The notes beneath the pieces are model-generated. The model had not been told where the DNA came from. It saw only the letters and a list, made by a program, of their open reading frames with translations, and did not search any database. The position numbers and the translations under genes were made by a program. A stretch of 64,000 nucleotides of DNA from Flavobacterium hankyongi (lineage in GTDB: Bacteria > Bacteroidota > Bacteroidia > Flavobacteriales > Flavobacteriaceae). This document shows positions 8,135 to 17,749 of this stretch, in pieces (position 1 is the stretch's first letter; the number at the start of each line of letters is the position of its first letter). The stretch is from assembly GCF_036840915.1 (NCBI RefSeq), contig NZ_CP085725.1, positions 2,418,001-2,482,000 of the forward strand, written 5' to 3'.

Positions 8135-10177
8135 ATGAAAAAAAATGTATCCTTAAGTGCTGTAGTTTTATTCAGCTTGGCTGTTTCGAATGGATTTGCA
8201 CAACAAAAACCAGGGATTAATCTAAATTACATGGATAAATCTGTTAAACCTGGTGATGATTTCTTCCGTTTCGTAAATGGAGCATGGTTTGATAAAACTG
8301 AAATCCCTGGAGACAAAACTCGTTGGGGAAGTTTTGATGAACTACGTCAAAATACAGATAAAGATGCTTTAGCAATTTTGAAAGAAGCTGCTGCTAACAA
8401 AAACCTTGATCCAAAATCTGATCAAGCAAAAGCAGTAAATGTGTATAGAACTTATATGGATACCATTTCAAGAAACAAATTAGGTATCAAGCCGTTAAAA
8501 CCCTATTTAGCTAAAATTGACGCTATTAAATCTATTGATGATGTTAATAAGCTTTTGATTGAAATGGAACCTCAAGGAGGTTTAGGTTTCTATGGAGCTG
8601 GTGTTGGGCCAGACGCAAAAAACAGTAACCGTAATGTGGTTTATATAGGATTAGGGTCTTTAGGATTACCAGATCGTGATTATTATGTTTCTGATGATAA
8701 AGATTCTAAAGAAAAAAGAGAAAAATATGTACTTCATGTAGCGAGAATGTTACAATTTTTAGGGATTAAGCCTACAGATGCAAAACTTCAAGCAGAAAAA
8801 GTACTAGCTCTTGAAATTGAGATGGCTCGACCAAGATTAGACAGAGTTGAACGTCGTGACCGTAGAAAAACTTACAACCCAATGACAGTTGCAGATTTAC
8901 AAAAACTAACCCCATCTGTTAACTGGGATACTTATTTACAAGGTGTTGGCATTGGTAAATTAGATTCACTTATCGTTTCTCAACCTAAATACATGACAGC
9001 TTTAGATGGTATATTTAAAGCAAACAAAGTTGATGATTGGAAAGCATACCTTCGTTGGACATTAATAAATAAAACAACAGGATATTTAACTACAGATATT
9101 GAAACTGCCAACTGGGAGTTTTACAGCAAAACGCTACAAGGAGCTTTAAAACAACGTCCTAGAGAAGAAAGAGCGCTGCAAGTGGTTAACGGAACCGTAG
9201 GTGAAGCTTTAGGTAAATTATATGTAGAGAAAAAATTCCCTGCTGAAGCAAAAGCAAAAGCAAAAGCAATGATCGACAACGTGTTTTTAGCATTTGAAAA
9301 CCGTATCAACAATTTACCATGGATGACTCCAGATACTAGAAAAGGAGCAATTGAAAAATTAAGAAAATCAACTGTAAAAATTGGTTATCCTGATAAATGG
9401 AAGGACTATTCTAAATTAGAAATTGTTGCTAAAGAAAATGGTGGTGATTATTTCACAAATATGAAAAACCTTTCTCGTTGGGCCTATGCAGAAAACTTAG
9501 CTGATTTACAAAAACCTGTAGACAAAACACGTTGGGGAATGTCTCCACAGACTGTAAATGCATATTATAATCCGTCGTATAACGAAATTGTATTCCCTGC
9601 AGCAATTTTACAACCACCTTTTTATGATTACAAAGCTGATGAAGCTGTAAATTATGGTGGAATAGGAGCGGTTATTGGTCACGAAATTTCACATGGTTTT
9701 GACGATTCAGGTTCTCGTTATAATGCAGATGGAAACTTAGTAAACTGGTGGACAGATGCCGATTTAAAACAATTCACAGGTTTAGGAGAAGCTTTTGCTG
9801 CTCAATACAGTGCTTTACAACCATTACCTGGCATTTTTGTGGATGGTAAATTTACTTTAGGAGAAAATATTGGAGATTTAGGTGGTGTAAATGCAGCCTA
9901 TGATGGTTTACAATTGTTCTTAAAGAAAAATGGCAGACCAGAAAACATTGACGGTTTCACACCCGAGCAACGTTTCTTCATTTCATGGGGAACAATTTGG
10001 CGTTCTAAAATGAGAGATGAAGCGATTAAAAATCAAGTAAAAACTGACCCTCACTCACCGGGAATGTACCGTGCTTATGTACCGTTACAAAATGTGGAAT
10101 CTTTTTACCAAGCTTTTGATATTAAAGAAGGCGACAAACTATATGTAAAACCTGAAAACAGAGTTAAAATTTGGTAA
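8135..10177 (+). CDS. M13-family zinc endopeptidase (neprilysin/PepO type)
   Basis: 680-residue secreted metallopeptidase. A signal peptide (LSAVVLFSLAVSNGFAQQ) ends near residue 23. The N-terminal M13 domain begins with NYMDKSVKPGDDFFRFVNGAW. The catalytic part has NAYYNPSYNEIVFPAAILQPPF (substrate binding), the zinc motif HEISH near residue 515, and the third ligand in ENIGDLGG near residue 576. It also keeps the C-terminal WGTIWRSK and DPHSPGMYR blocks, so it looks complete and active. No T9SS tail is present, so it is likely periplasmic. It cleaves small peptides; substrates are unknown. It is monocistronic, followed by a bidirectional terminator. Confidence 0.96.
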   Translation: MKKNVSLSAVVLFSLAVSNGFAQQKPGINLNYMDKSVKPGDDFFRFVNGAWFDKTEIPGDKTRWGSFDELRQNTDKDALAILKEAAANKNLDPKSDQAKAVNVYRTYMDTISRNKLGIKPLKPYLAKIDAIKSIDDVNKLLIEMEPQGGLGFYGAGVGPDAKNSNRNVVYIGLGSLGLPDRDYYVSDDKDSKEKREKYVLHVARMLQFLGIKPTDAKLQAEKVLALEIEMARPRLDRVERRDRRKTYNPMTVADLQKLTPSVNWDTYLQGVGIGKLDSLIVSQPKYMTALDGIFKANKVDDWKAYLRWTLINKTTGYLTTDIETANWEFYSKTLQGALKQRPREERALQVVNGTVGEALGKLYVEKKFPAEAKAKAKAMIDNVFLAFENRINNLPWMTPDTRKGAIEKLRKSTVKIGYPDKWKDYSKLEIVAKENGGDYFTNMKNLSRWAYAENLADLQKPVDKTRWGMSPQTVNAYYNPSYNEIVFPAAILQPPFYDYKADEAVNYGGIGAVIGHEISHGFDDSGSRYNADGNLVNWWTDADLKQFTGLGEAFAAQYSALQPLPGIFVDGKFTLGENIGDLGGVNAAYDGLQLFLKKNGRPENIDGFTPEQRFFISWGTIWRSKMRDEAIKNQVKTDPHSPGMYRAYVPLQNVESFYQAFDIKEGDKLYVKPENRVKIW

Positions 10178-10194
10178 TCATAAATATTTAGAAT

Positions 10195-10227
10195 AAAAAA
10201 AGCCCTCGAAATGTGAGGGCTTTTTTA
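10195..10227. terminator. Bidirectional rho-independent terminator
   Basis: AGCCCTC (10201-10207) and GAGGGCT (10215-10221) with a 7-nt loop, flanked by an A run and a T run. It serves the convergent M13 and S9 peptidase genes. Confidence 0.9.
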
Positions 10228-10240
10228 TATGACTTATTTT

Positions 10241-12184
10241 TTACTTTAATAAATATTCTTCCATGTATCTAATAACAGCTAAACGTTGAAAATCTACATT
10301 AGCTTTTTTACGGAAACCATGTCCTTCATCTTTTGCTTCCAAATACCAAACCTGATTTCCTTGTGCCTTTAGTTTGTCTCGCATTTGAGTAGCTTCAGTC
10401 ACAGGAACACGTGGATCGTTTGTCCCTTGAATAATAAACATTGGCTTTTTAATTTTATCAGTATTATTTAATGGAGAAATTTTATCCAAGAAAGCATACA
10501 TTTTTGGATCTCGCTCATCACCATACTCAACACGACGCAAGTCACGACGATACTCTTCAGTATTTTTTAAGAAAGTATTAAAGTTAGAAATTCCAACCAC
10601 ATCTACACTACAACGAATTCTATCAGCATAATGAAAAGCAGTCGCCAGTGTCATGTAGCCTCCATAACTTCCTCCCATAATCATAATGCGGTCTTTATCT
10701 AATTCGGGTTGTTGAGCAATCCAATCTAATAAAGCTCCAATATCTTTTACAGAATCTTCACGTAAAAATCCGTTATCTTTTGCCAAATATGTTTTCCCAA
10801 ATCCAGAAGATCCACGAACGTTAGGATAAATTAAAGCAACACCCATTTCGCTAGTATAATAATTACTTGAACCTAAAAATGAAGCTAGTGATTGCCCTTC
10901 GGGGCCGCCATGAATGTTAATCATTACAGGTCTTTTCCCTGAAAATTTAGCAGCAGCTGGATAATAAAATCCAGAAACATTTAATCCATCAAAACTTTTC
11001 CATTCGATAAATTTAGGTTTAGACATATCTTCTTTTTGCATTTCTCCCAATTCACTCTCTGTCCAACGCGTAATCTTATTGGTTTTCATATTCAGTTTAT
11101 AAACATCTGAAGAAGAATCAGGAGTAGATTGACTAAAGAAAATATTTTGACCATCTTTAGTAAATTTTGCTCCACCTAATAAACCAATAGGCAAATTTGG
11201 AACAACTTTGAATTGCTTTGTAGTAGTATCCATCAAGTACATTTTATTCAAACCTCCTTCATTAGTTGAAAATACCATTTTCGATTTGTCTTCATTCAAA
11301 TCATATCCTTCAACATTCCAAGGAATATCTGATGTTATATAAGTGATTTTTTTAGTTTGTAAATTAAATGTTGCCAAACGTTGAAACTCATTTTCTCTAT
11401 CGGTTGTAAACAAAATTTCATTTGGATTTTTAGAGAAACTAGCATCGCTTTGAACAATACTTTTATCGTTTCGGTTTGTAACTTCTGTCAACTTACCTGT
11501 TGTAGTATCTAACAACCAAATGTGCGATTCATTAGCCGAAATATATTCTCCTACTAATAGTTTTTTACCATCTTCTGAAATATCCGAAATACCCCAACCA
11601 CCACCTTTTACTTCTAAAACAAGTTTTGCAGAAGTAGGATCATTAGGATTCATAAAATAGATATCTCTGTCACCACCATTTCTTTTGGTTGACGAAAAAT
11701 AAAACCCCGAACCATCTTTTTTCCAGGTAACACCACCATTTTGGGAACGACCTCCATCAGTAATTAAAGTTGATTGCAATGTTTTTAAGTCTAATTTATA
11801 TAATTGACCGAATTCATTTCCGCCTGCATCACGAGAATAAATTACATACTCTCCTTTTGTTGGTTCAAATGATGCTCCTGCAACAGGTTCATCAAAAAAC
11901 GTAATTTGTTTTCTGTCTCCTAAAGCCTGAACTACTTTGTGCAATTGGTTAGTAGAACCAAATCGGGTTGAAATAATAATTTCATCTTTTGTTGGATGAA
12001 CAGCGACTAAACCTGCACCTCTTGATTCAGCATATTTTTTTACTTTTTGAGCCAATTCTTTAGAAATGGGCGCAATGTTTTCTGCTATGAGGTTTTCGTT
12101 AGGTAAAACCAAATTTTTCTTGTCTTGCGCATTGGTATTCCAAATTGTGGAGAGAACCAATAGGCTTAGTGATAGTTTTTTCAT
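10241..12184 (-). CDS. S9-family serine peptidase (prolyl oligopeptidase/acylaminoacyl peptidase type)
   Basis: 647 residues with a signal peptide (LSLSLLVLSTIWNTNAQ). Residues of about 40-380 form a WD40-like beta-propeller, including repeats such as YVIYSRDAGGNEFGQLYKLD. The C-terminal alpha/beta-hydrolase domain has the nucleophile motif GGSYGG (Ser near residue 506), Asp in GTNDPRVP and His in DEGHGF near residue 624, a complete triad. It probably removes dipeptides or acyl-amino acids from oligopeptides in the periplasm. It is transcribed alone, convergent with the M13 gene. Confidence 0.95.
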   Translation of the reverse strand: MKKLSLSLLVLSTIWNTNAQDKKNLVLPNENLIAENIAPISKELAQKVKKYAESRGAGLVAVHPTKDEIIISTRFGSTNQLHKVVQALGDRKQITFFDEPVAGASFEPTKGEYVIYSRDAGGNEFGQLYKLDLKTLQSTLITDGGRSQNGGVTWKKDGSGFYFSSTKRNGGDRDIYFMNPNDPTSAKLVLEVKGGGWGISDISEDGKKLLVGEYISANESHIWLLDTTTGKLTEVTNRNDKSIVQSDASFSKNPNEILFTTDRENEFQRLATFNLQTKKITYITSDIPWNVEGYDLNEDKSKMVFSTNEGGLNKMYLMDTTTKQFKVVPNLPIGLLGGAKFTKDGQNIFFSQSTPDSSSDVYKLNMKTNKITRWTESELGEMQKEDMSKPKFIEWKSFDGLNVSGFYYPAAAKFSGKRPVMINIHGGPEGQSLASFLGSSNYYTSEMGVALIYPNVRGSSGFGKTYLAKDNGFLREDSVKDIGALLDWIAQQPELDKDRIMIMGGSYGGYMTLATAFHYADRIRCSVDVVGISNFNTFLKNTEEYRRDLRRVEYGDERDPKMYAFLDKISPLNNTDKIKKPMFIIQGTNDPRVPVTEATQMRDKLKAQGNQVWYLEAKDEGHGFRKKANVDFQRLAVIRYMEEYLLK

Positions 12185-12234
12185 AGTTATCGATTGACGT
12201 TATTTTTCATTAGTAAATGTTGTAAGTCAAAATG

Positions 12235-13152
12235 TTACATTTTATTTTTAGAAGTTGTCTTAATTCCTTTGTTAACCAAATAAATTCCGACAAGAACTAT
12301 TACAACACCTATTGCTAAAGGAATTGTTAAAGGTTCATCAAAAATCATAGCTCCTAAAACAACAGCAATAATTGGGTTAATGTAGGCATAAATACTACTC
12401 ACTTCCGTTGGCAAATGTTGCAAAGCGTAAATGAAAGCAACAAATGTGGTTATCGAGCCAAAAACAACCAAATAAGCTATAGACCACCATGCTTGAGAAG
12501 GAATTTGTAAAACAGAGACCGATGTTCCGGTAGCACCTGTATAAGCAAAAAGTAAAATACTCGAAATAAGCATTTGTAAGCCTAAACTGAAATATGGATT
12601 AAAGTTTTTAGCTTTCTTTTTTGTATATAAACTTCCTGTTGCCCAAGTAAAAGTAGCAATAACTGATAGTACAATTCCAAATTGAAAATCAGGTCTAATT
12701 AAGTCTGCTAAATAATCTGAGAAAACAACACATACACCTCCAAAACTAACAAGTAATCCTATTACCGATAGTCGTGACAATTTTTCACCGTTAAACAAGC
12801 TAATTATCACAATCCATAACGGAAATATTGCACCTATTACGGCTCCTAATCCACTGGAAATATACTTTACTCCCCAAGTACTCAAACCGTTGCTTAGCAC
12901 AAAATTCAAAACACTCAAAATTAAAATGGTTCGCCATTGCTTACCTTTTGGCCAAGGTGTTTTTTTAAAGAAAAAATAAGCCAAATAGCAAGCAGCACCA
13001 ATAAATTGTCGGATTGCTGCAAGTTGTAAAGCTGGCATATGCTTTACTCCTTCTTTTGAGGCCAACCAAGTAGTTCCCCAAAAAAAGCAAACCCAAATTA
13101 ATGCTAGAATAGGTAATCCAAGAGATTGTATTTTTTGAAAAGGTTTCATCAA
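12235..13152 (-). CDS. EamA/DMT-family transporter
   Basis: 305-residue inner-membrane protein with about ten hydrophobic helices in two EamA halves (about 15-145 and 160-295). Diagnostic segments are LIWVCFFWGTTWLASKEG at the start and EVSSIYAYINPIIAVVLGAMIFDEPL near the end. The family exports metabolites or amino acids; the substrate is unknown. Its start overlaps the end of the SDR gene by 4 nt (ATGA), so it is the last gene of a five-gene operon starting at 17149. Met2 is an equally possible start. Confidence 0.92.
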   Translation of the reverse strand: MMKPFQKIQSLGLPILALIWVCFFWGTTWLASKEGVKHMPALQLAAIRQFIGAACYLAYFFFKKTPWPKGKQWRTILILSVLNFVLSNGLSTWGVKYISSGLGAVIGAIFPLWIVIISLFNGEKLSRLSVIGLLVSFGGVCVVFSDYLADLIRPDFQFGIVLSVIATFTWATGSLYTKKKAKNFNPYFSLGLQMLISSILLFAYTGATGTSVSVLQIPSQAWWSIAYLVVFGSITTFVAFIYALQHLPTEVSSIYAYINPIIAVVLGAMIFDEPLTIPLAIGVVIVLVGIYLVNKGIKTTSKNKM

Positions 13153-13958
13153 TACAAATCTAAACGAAATTGATGACCTAATCGGTGAATTAATTTATCA
13201 GAATTAATGATTTTCCCTTTTCCACCATCCATTTCTAAAAATTTTGGCAAAGTCAAATTCATTTCTTTTGCTTTTTGAGAGTAATATTCTTTTCGAGAGG
13301 GATGATATGGTGCTACTGCATTAAAAACTTCTCCCCACACTTCATTCATTATAATTTTTGAGATTATTTCGATACAATCACTTTGATGAATCAAGTTCAC
13401 TGGCACGTTAGGATTTTCTAGATTTTCTTTTCCTGCCAAATGTTTCACAGGTTGTCTGTCTCCTCCAATTAATCCTCCAAATCTCAAAATCGAAGTTTTA
13501 AAATGTTGGTTTTGTTGAAATAATTTTTCTGATTCTAGTAATTGTTTGCCACTTTCAGTTTCTGGATTTGGCAAATCTACTTCTGTCACATTGAGCGAAG
13601 TTGAAGTGTTACCATACACAGAGGTTGAACTCACAAACACTACTTTTTGAACTGATGACTGCTCGAGAAAAGAAATCAGATTTTTAATTTTGGCCACAAA
13701 GTTTTCCGATAACGTACTTCGTAATTTTGGAGGAATATTGACAATCAATATGTCGGAATCCTTCAAAAATTCCGACATATTTCCTTCTATTTTATCTTCT
13801 GTTAGAGCAATTAAAAAAGGTTTTATTCCTTCTTCTTGAAGTTGGTTCAACTTTTCCTCAGAAGTTGTAGAACCCTTAACTTTGAAACCTAATTTAACAA
13901 GCTCTTTTGCTAATGGTAATCCCAACCATCCACAACCTAAAACACTAATTTTTTGCAT
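13149..13958 (-). CDS. NAD(P)-binding SDR/epimerase-like protein
   Basis: 269 residues. The Rossmann motif SVLGCGWLGLPLAKELVKLG lies at the N terminus; VVFVSSTSVYG carries the SDR tyrosine, but the usual YxxxK lysine is not evident, as in the YeeZ-like group of atypical SDRs. A catalytic role is therefore uncertain. The start at 13958 (MQKISVLGCG) is chosen because the Rossmann strand begins there; a longer reading to 13994 would only add residues inside the preceding gene. It overlaps the M28 gene by 14 nt and the transporter gene by 4 nt, indicating translational coupling. Confidence 0.85.
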   Translation of the reverse strand: MQKISVLGCGWLGLPLAKELVKLGFKVKGSTTSEEKLNQLQEEGIKPFLIALTEDKIEGNMSEFLKDSDILIVNIPPKLRSTLSENFVAKIKNLISFLEQSSVQKVVFVSSTSVYGNTSTSLNVTEVDLPNPETESGKQLLESEKLFQQNQHFKTSILRFGGLIGGDRQPVKHLAGKENLENPNVPVNLIHQSDCIEIISKIIMNEVWGEVFNAVAPYHPSRKEYYSQKAKEMNLTLPKFLEMDGGKGKIINSDKLIHRLGHQFRLDLY

Positions 13959-16248
13959 TTCTAAAAACTCGATGTTCCACAACAATAGCATCATTTAAAA
14001 CAAAAGGTGTTGGCATCATCCAAGATTTTCTTTTGGTAATACTAAACTGAGGATGCTCTAACAAATCAAATGAACTTTCCTTGATACTTAGATCTAATTT
14101 TTCTTTAACAGGAATTCTAAACTGAAGTTTCAACGGAATGGTATCGGTGATATAATACGTCAAAATTTTATTGTTTTTAGCATTTTCAATATTGCTTTTG
14201 AATTCTATATTTTGAACATTGTTAGCTCTTACTTGTTGAGGTTTTCCTCCGTTTGAAAATACATCAATTCTGTTCAATTTTCGATTTGGAACAATGTCAA
14301 TGATAAAATTTCTATAATTCCCAACAATAGAATCTTTAACAAAATTCACAGTCGATTTTGGCAAACTCTTAAATGGAGCATTTGTCATAAAAGTAAAGCC
14401 AGCTTGGTACTTACTATACATTTTATTACTGTTTAATTTTTTAGCATCGGTTGGTTTTTCACCCAAATAACCTTTAGTGCATTCGTCTAAATTTTTATCA
14501 TATGTTGCCCAATAGGCTTTTCTTTCATCTGTATTTTGAATATAAATCAAACTGTTTGGTTTCGCTTTATTTTCTGAATAATTAGAATTATAATGAGCCT
14601 TGCCCAAAAAGCATAAACCGAGCACTAGAAACAAGAAAAAATACACTTTTTTATTTTGGAACGAACCAAAAATTGGCAACAACAATCCAAAAATAAGAGT
14701 TACAAAAATTGTACTAACAAAAAGTATCTTTAATCCTAAACCTATTGGAAACATTTCCACAAAAGGAACTAAAATAATTAATGTAGGAAGTACTAAAATA
14801 AAATTCAAAATTGAATTAGACTTTTGAGTGATTATAAAGTAACCCAACATTATTAATCCTGACAATACCGGAATGATAAAAAATCCGGCTCCTTTAAGAT
14901 AAAGTGCTGCACCAATATTGATAAGCAACCATAAAATTAATGGGGCAATAAATTGATTGTATTCTTTGGGTTTACTTTCTTTACTATGATACATTATAAA
15001 ACAAAATGCAAGTGCAATACTCGCAAATCCGTAAATATAATCGTGTCCATTATAAGTAAACCCATGTTGGATATCACTATATTGAGGATAAAGTTCTAAT
15101 AGAAGTTTCCAACCCAGAAAACCCAATCCTCCAGTGATTATTAATGTCAACAAAAAGGTTATCATTCCCTTCCCCATTTCGGCAGGATGCAATACACGTT
15201 TTGAAATCCCAATAAAGATCAAGATAAACGTTAATGATAATGCTACGATTAACATTGGCATAATCCAATCGAACGAATAGCTAATAAACCCAAATGGCAC
15301 TGAAAAATAAACTTTATCTTCTGTTGAGTTTAAATTTGACAAATCGGCATTAGCTAAATAATTCATCAAAGGATATAAGTTTGCTCCTTGATGTGCTAAT
15401 GTTTTTTTGTCGAGATTTTGATAACTGTCTTGTGCAGTGTGGTAATTAAAATGATTGTCGATAAATGCAAAATTAAATCCTTGTATTTTTCCCAAAGTTC
15501 TAAAAACAGTTAAATCTGTGTCATTTGGCAACATTTTATAAATGCTATACATCAACGAATTCGAATTGGGTCTAGATAAATTGCTTTTACTAAAAGCATC
15601 GACCATTTTAGCATTTCCTTCATTGGTTTCCATTAGCATGTAGCCTGGTCCTGAGCTTCCTCTTGCTTCAAGGTTAATAACTGCACCCACATCTTTTGCC
15701 CAAGGATGTTTGCTCACAAAAAGGGCAGCTCCGTTCAAACCAATTTCTTCGGCATCAGAAAAAAGAATAATAATGTCATTTTTTGCTTGTTGCTTGTTAT
15801 GTAAATGCGTTCGAACACTCTCTAAAATAGCTGCAATTCCGCTGGCATCATCACTAGCACCTAATGATTTAGAATGAGGTGCACTGTCGTAATGTGATAA
15901 AAGCAAAAGTGCTTTCCCATTTTCATTTCCTTTAACACGTGCTAAAATATTTTTCGAGTTAACTAGAATTCCTCCATCAGAAAGTGTAAATCCTTCCTGA
16001 AATTGAGGTGTTAATCCAAGGTTTTTTAATTCGTTAAACAAATAATTGGCCACTTCCGTATGACCTGTTGAACCAATATAATGTGGTTTTTGAGTAATGT
16101 TTTTTACATGGGCTAAAGCTCTTTGTGTTGAAAATTCATTTAAAGGGACATTTTTTTCTTCGCTTTGTGGGACCATTGCATAAAATGTCATAAATACAAT
16201 ACTGAGAAGTAAAGCAATCTGAAACAGTGAGTTGGTTGGTTTTTGCAT
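13945..16248 (-). CDS. M28-family membrane aminopeptidase (ERMP1-like)
   Basis: 767 residues. An N-terminal signal anchor is followed by an M28 zinc-peptidase domain (about 35-300) with the metal and catalytic residues in LLLSHYDSAPHS, SLGASDDASG, FSDAEEIGLNGA and NLEARGSSGP. The middle (about 325-560) has eight or so membrane helices, and the C terminus (about 575-767) is a soluble beta-rich domain. This order matches M28 peptidases with trailing membrane domains, such as eukaryotic ERMP1. It probably trims peptides at the outer face of the inner membrane. It sits 11 nt after the zinc-ribbon gene within the operon. Confidence 0.93.
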   Translation of the reverse strand: MQKPTNSLFQIALLLSIVFMTFYAMVPQSEEKNVPLNEFSTQRALAHVKNITQKPHYIGSTGHTEVANYLFNELKNLGLTPQFQEGFTLSDGGILVNSKNILARVKGNENGKALLLLSHYDSAPHSKSLGASDDASGIAAILESVRTHLHNKQQAKNDIIILFSDAEEIGLNGAALFVSKHPWAKDVGAVINLEARGSSGPGYMLMETNEGNAKMVDAFSKSNLSRPNSNSLMYSIYKMLPNDTDLTVFRTLGKIQGFNFAFIDNHFNYHTAQDSYQNLDKKTLAHQGANLYPLMNYLANADLSNLNSTEDKVYFSVPFGFISYSFDWIMPMLIVALSLTFILIFIGISKRVLHPAEMGKGMITFLLTLIITGGLGFLGWKLLLELYPQYSDIQHGFTYNGHDYIYGFASIALAFCFIMYHSKESKPKEYNQFIAPLILWLLINIGAALYLKGAGFFIIPVLSGLIMLGYFIITQKSNSILNFILVLPTLIILVPFVEMFPIGLGLKILFVSTIFVTLIFGLLLPIFGSFQNKKVYFFLFLVLGLCFLGKAHYNSNYSENKAKPNSLIYIQNTDERKAYWATYDKNLDECTKGYLGEKPTDAKKLNSNKMYSKYQAGFTFMTNAPFKSLPKSTVNFVKDSIVGNYRNFIIDIVPNRKLNRIDVFSNGGKPQQVRANNVQNIEFKSNIENAKNNKILTYYITDTIPLKLQFRIPVKEKLDLSIKESSFDLLEHPQFSITKRKSWMMPTPFVLNDAIVVEHRVFRNAKN

Positions 16249-16259
16249 ATGTTTGGTGG

Positions 16260-16607
16260 TTAAGTTTCTTTTTTAACTAAAACATAGCTATCATTTTCTA
16301 TCGCCATATAACCTTGGTCGTACAAAAAATAATACACATTTCCAGTTTTAGTAGTATAAATAGAGGTGAAATATTCAAAATCGAAGCCTTTAGAAATTAG
16401 TTTTGTTCTACTTGTTTTCGATTTTCCATCGGGGTTAAGTTCTGATACAATACGATAGTTTTTACGCAACTTATTATTAATGTTACGCATCAAATTGGTA
16501 CTATCTTTATTCATTTTATTATTGTAGGCATTTCGGCAACCGTCACTGCAAAACTTCTTGTCTTCCCGACCTACCAATTTTTCTCCACACTCTAAACAAG
16601 CTTTCAT
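16260..16607 (-). CDS. Small zinc-ribbon protein of unknown function
   Basis: 115 residues. The N terminus is a treble-clef/zinc-ribbon-like motif, CLECGEKLVGREDKKFCSDGC, with four cysteines in a CxxC-(13)-CxxxC arrangement. A basic middle and a beta-rich C terminus (about 65-115) follow. It is likely cytoplasmic and may bind nucleic acid or act as an adaptor, but I do not recognise a characterised family. Its start overlaps the DinB-like gene by 4 nt (ATGA), so it is the second gene of the 17149-12235 operon. Confidence 0.8.
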   Translation of the reverse strand: MKACLECGEKLVGREDKKFCSDGCRNAYNNKMNKDSTNLMRNINNKLRKNYRIVSELNPDGKSKTSRTKLISKGFDFEYFTSIYTTKTGNVYYFLYDQGYMAIENDSYVLVKKET

Positions 16608-17149
16608 AGACTTCCAAAATTTCCGTTATTATCTAAAGCTTGTTTTATGTGTGCCAAATGATGTTTACAATGCCAATCGTAGATTCCTAATCCTTCCTTA
16701 ACCGAAAACAATCTTTGGTGTTGCGGATGAAAATACATCTTGTTCCATTGTTGATCTGAAAGATTCTTTAAAACATAAGCCCATTTTTCATGAACTCCAT
16801 TTATGATTTTTAAGGAAGCCGAAATATCATTGTTTAAACCATCACACAATTCTGCCCAAAGCGATTCTTCATAAGGTCTTATAACTGGTGCATCTTCTGT
16901 TAGCGCTAATTTTATTCTGATTAAAGCATTCATATGACTATCAGCCAAATGATGTATAACTTGCTTTATTGACCATCCTTCTGGTCTATATCTCCAATTA
17001 AGTTGTTCTGTAGTAAGTGATTGAGTTATATTTTCTATTTCTTGTGAAAAAGATTGAATAGTAGCTATCCAATCCTGTACTTGTTGGCGTGTAACATCAG
17101 GATCAAACTGAAATTTTCCAATAGGGAATTTTAAGGCTTCGAGATTCAT
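16604..17149 (-). CDS. DinB/YfiT-family metal-dependent protein, probable bacillithiol transferase
   Basis: 181-residue four-helix-bundle protein. The segments WRYRPEGWSIKQVIHHLADSH and IRPYEESLWAEL closely follow the YfiT/BstA group of DinB-fold enzymes. Metal ligands are expected from His66 or His67 and the C-terminal HHLAHI histidines near 160-165. Such enzymes transfer bacillithiol to electrophiles or hydrolyse adducts. The start at 17149 (MNLEALKFPIG) is chosen because the conserved region starts there; the extra 18 residues of a longer reading are not family-like. It is the first gene of a five-gene operon and fits with the bacilliredoxin at 36640. Confidence 0.88.
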   Translation of the reverse strand: MNLEALKFPIGKFQFDPDVTRQQVQDWIATIQSFSQEIENITQSLTTEQLNWRYRPEGWSIKQVIHHLADSHMNALIRIKLALTEDAPVIRPYEESLWAELCDGLNNDISASLKIINGVHEKWAYVLKNLSDQQWNKMYFHPQHQRLFSVKEGLGIYDWHCKHHLAHIKQALDNNGNFGSL

Positions 17150-17324
17150 TGTTTGTTTATTTGTTTTAAAGATACTAAAATTCCTACTTACAAACGACAA
17201 CAAATATTTACAATCGAAATTAAACGACTTTGTACCGAATAATTTTTAAACCCCATCTAATCTTTGCAGTGTCAAAATGAATGACGATAATTTTAACTAA
17301 CAATAACATTTAAATTTTAACGCC

Positions 17325-17657
17325 ATGAATGCATTAAGAAACAAAGTACAATTAATTGGACACGTAGGACAAGAGCCAGAAATCAAAATTCTTGAAGGAG
17401 GAAAAAAATTAGCAAAACTAACGTTAGCTACTAACGAAGTCTATTATAATGACAAAAAGGAAAAAGTAACCGACACACAGTGGCACAATATAACTGCTTG
17501 GGGAAAAACAGCAGAAATCATTGAAAACTTTGTGAGTAAAGGAAAGGAAATTGCTTTAGAAGGGAAACTAACTTATAGAACTTGGGAAGATTCTAATGGA
17601 GAAAAAAAATATTTCACAGAAATAGTAGCCAACGAGTTATTATTACTAAGTAAATAA
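17325..17657 (+). CDS. ssb: Short single-stranded DNA-binding protein
   Basis: 110-residue OB-fold protein: NKVQLIGHVGQEPEIK, DTQWHNITAWGKTAEIIENFVSKG and LTYRTWEDSNGEKKYFTEIVA are all typical of SSB. It stops just after the OB fold and lacks the flexible linker and the acidic DIPF-type tail that recruits repair and replication proteins. It is therefore probably a second, accessory SSB, as found in other Bacteroidota, and not the main replication SSB. It is monocistronic with its own terminator. Confidence 0.92.
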   Translation: MNALRNKVQLIGHVGQEPEIKILEGGKKLAKLTLATNEVYYNDKKEKVTDTQWHNITAWGKTAEIIENFVSKGKEIALEGKLTYRTWEDSNGEKKYFTEIVANELLLLSK

Positions 17658-17663
17658 TTTTAA

Positions 17664-17693
17664 TAAAAAAACCTGTCAATTGACAGGTTTTTT
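17664..17693. terminator. Terminator after ssb
   Basis: CCTGTC-AATT-GACAGG (17671-17686) flanked by seven A and seven T residues. Confidence 0.9.
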
Positions 17694-17749
17694 TATTAAA
17701 AACTTACAATATTTATATATTTTGTTACTTTTACAAAAAACCTACAAAA

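Noticed and set aside
17240..17260. -7 element TAATCTTTG before ssb
   Set aside because: The spacing has three bases between TA and TTTG, so it does not meet TAnnTTTG; not listed as a promoter although similar forms occur before brx and the M1 gene.
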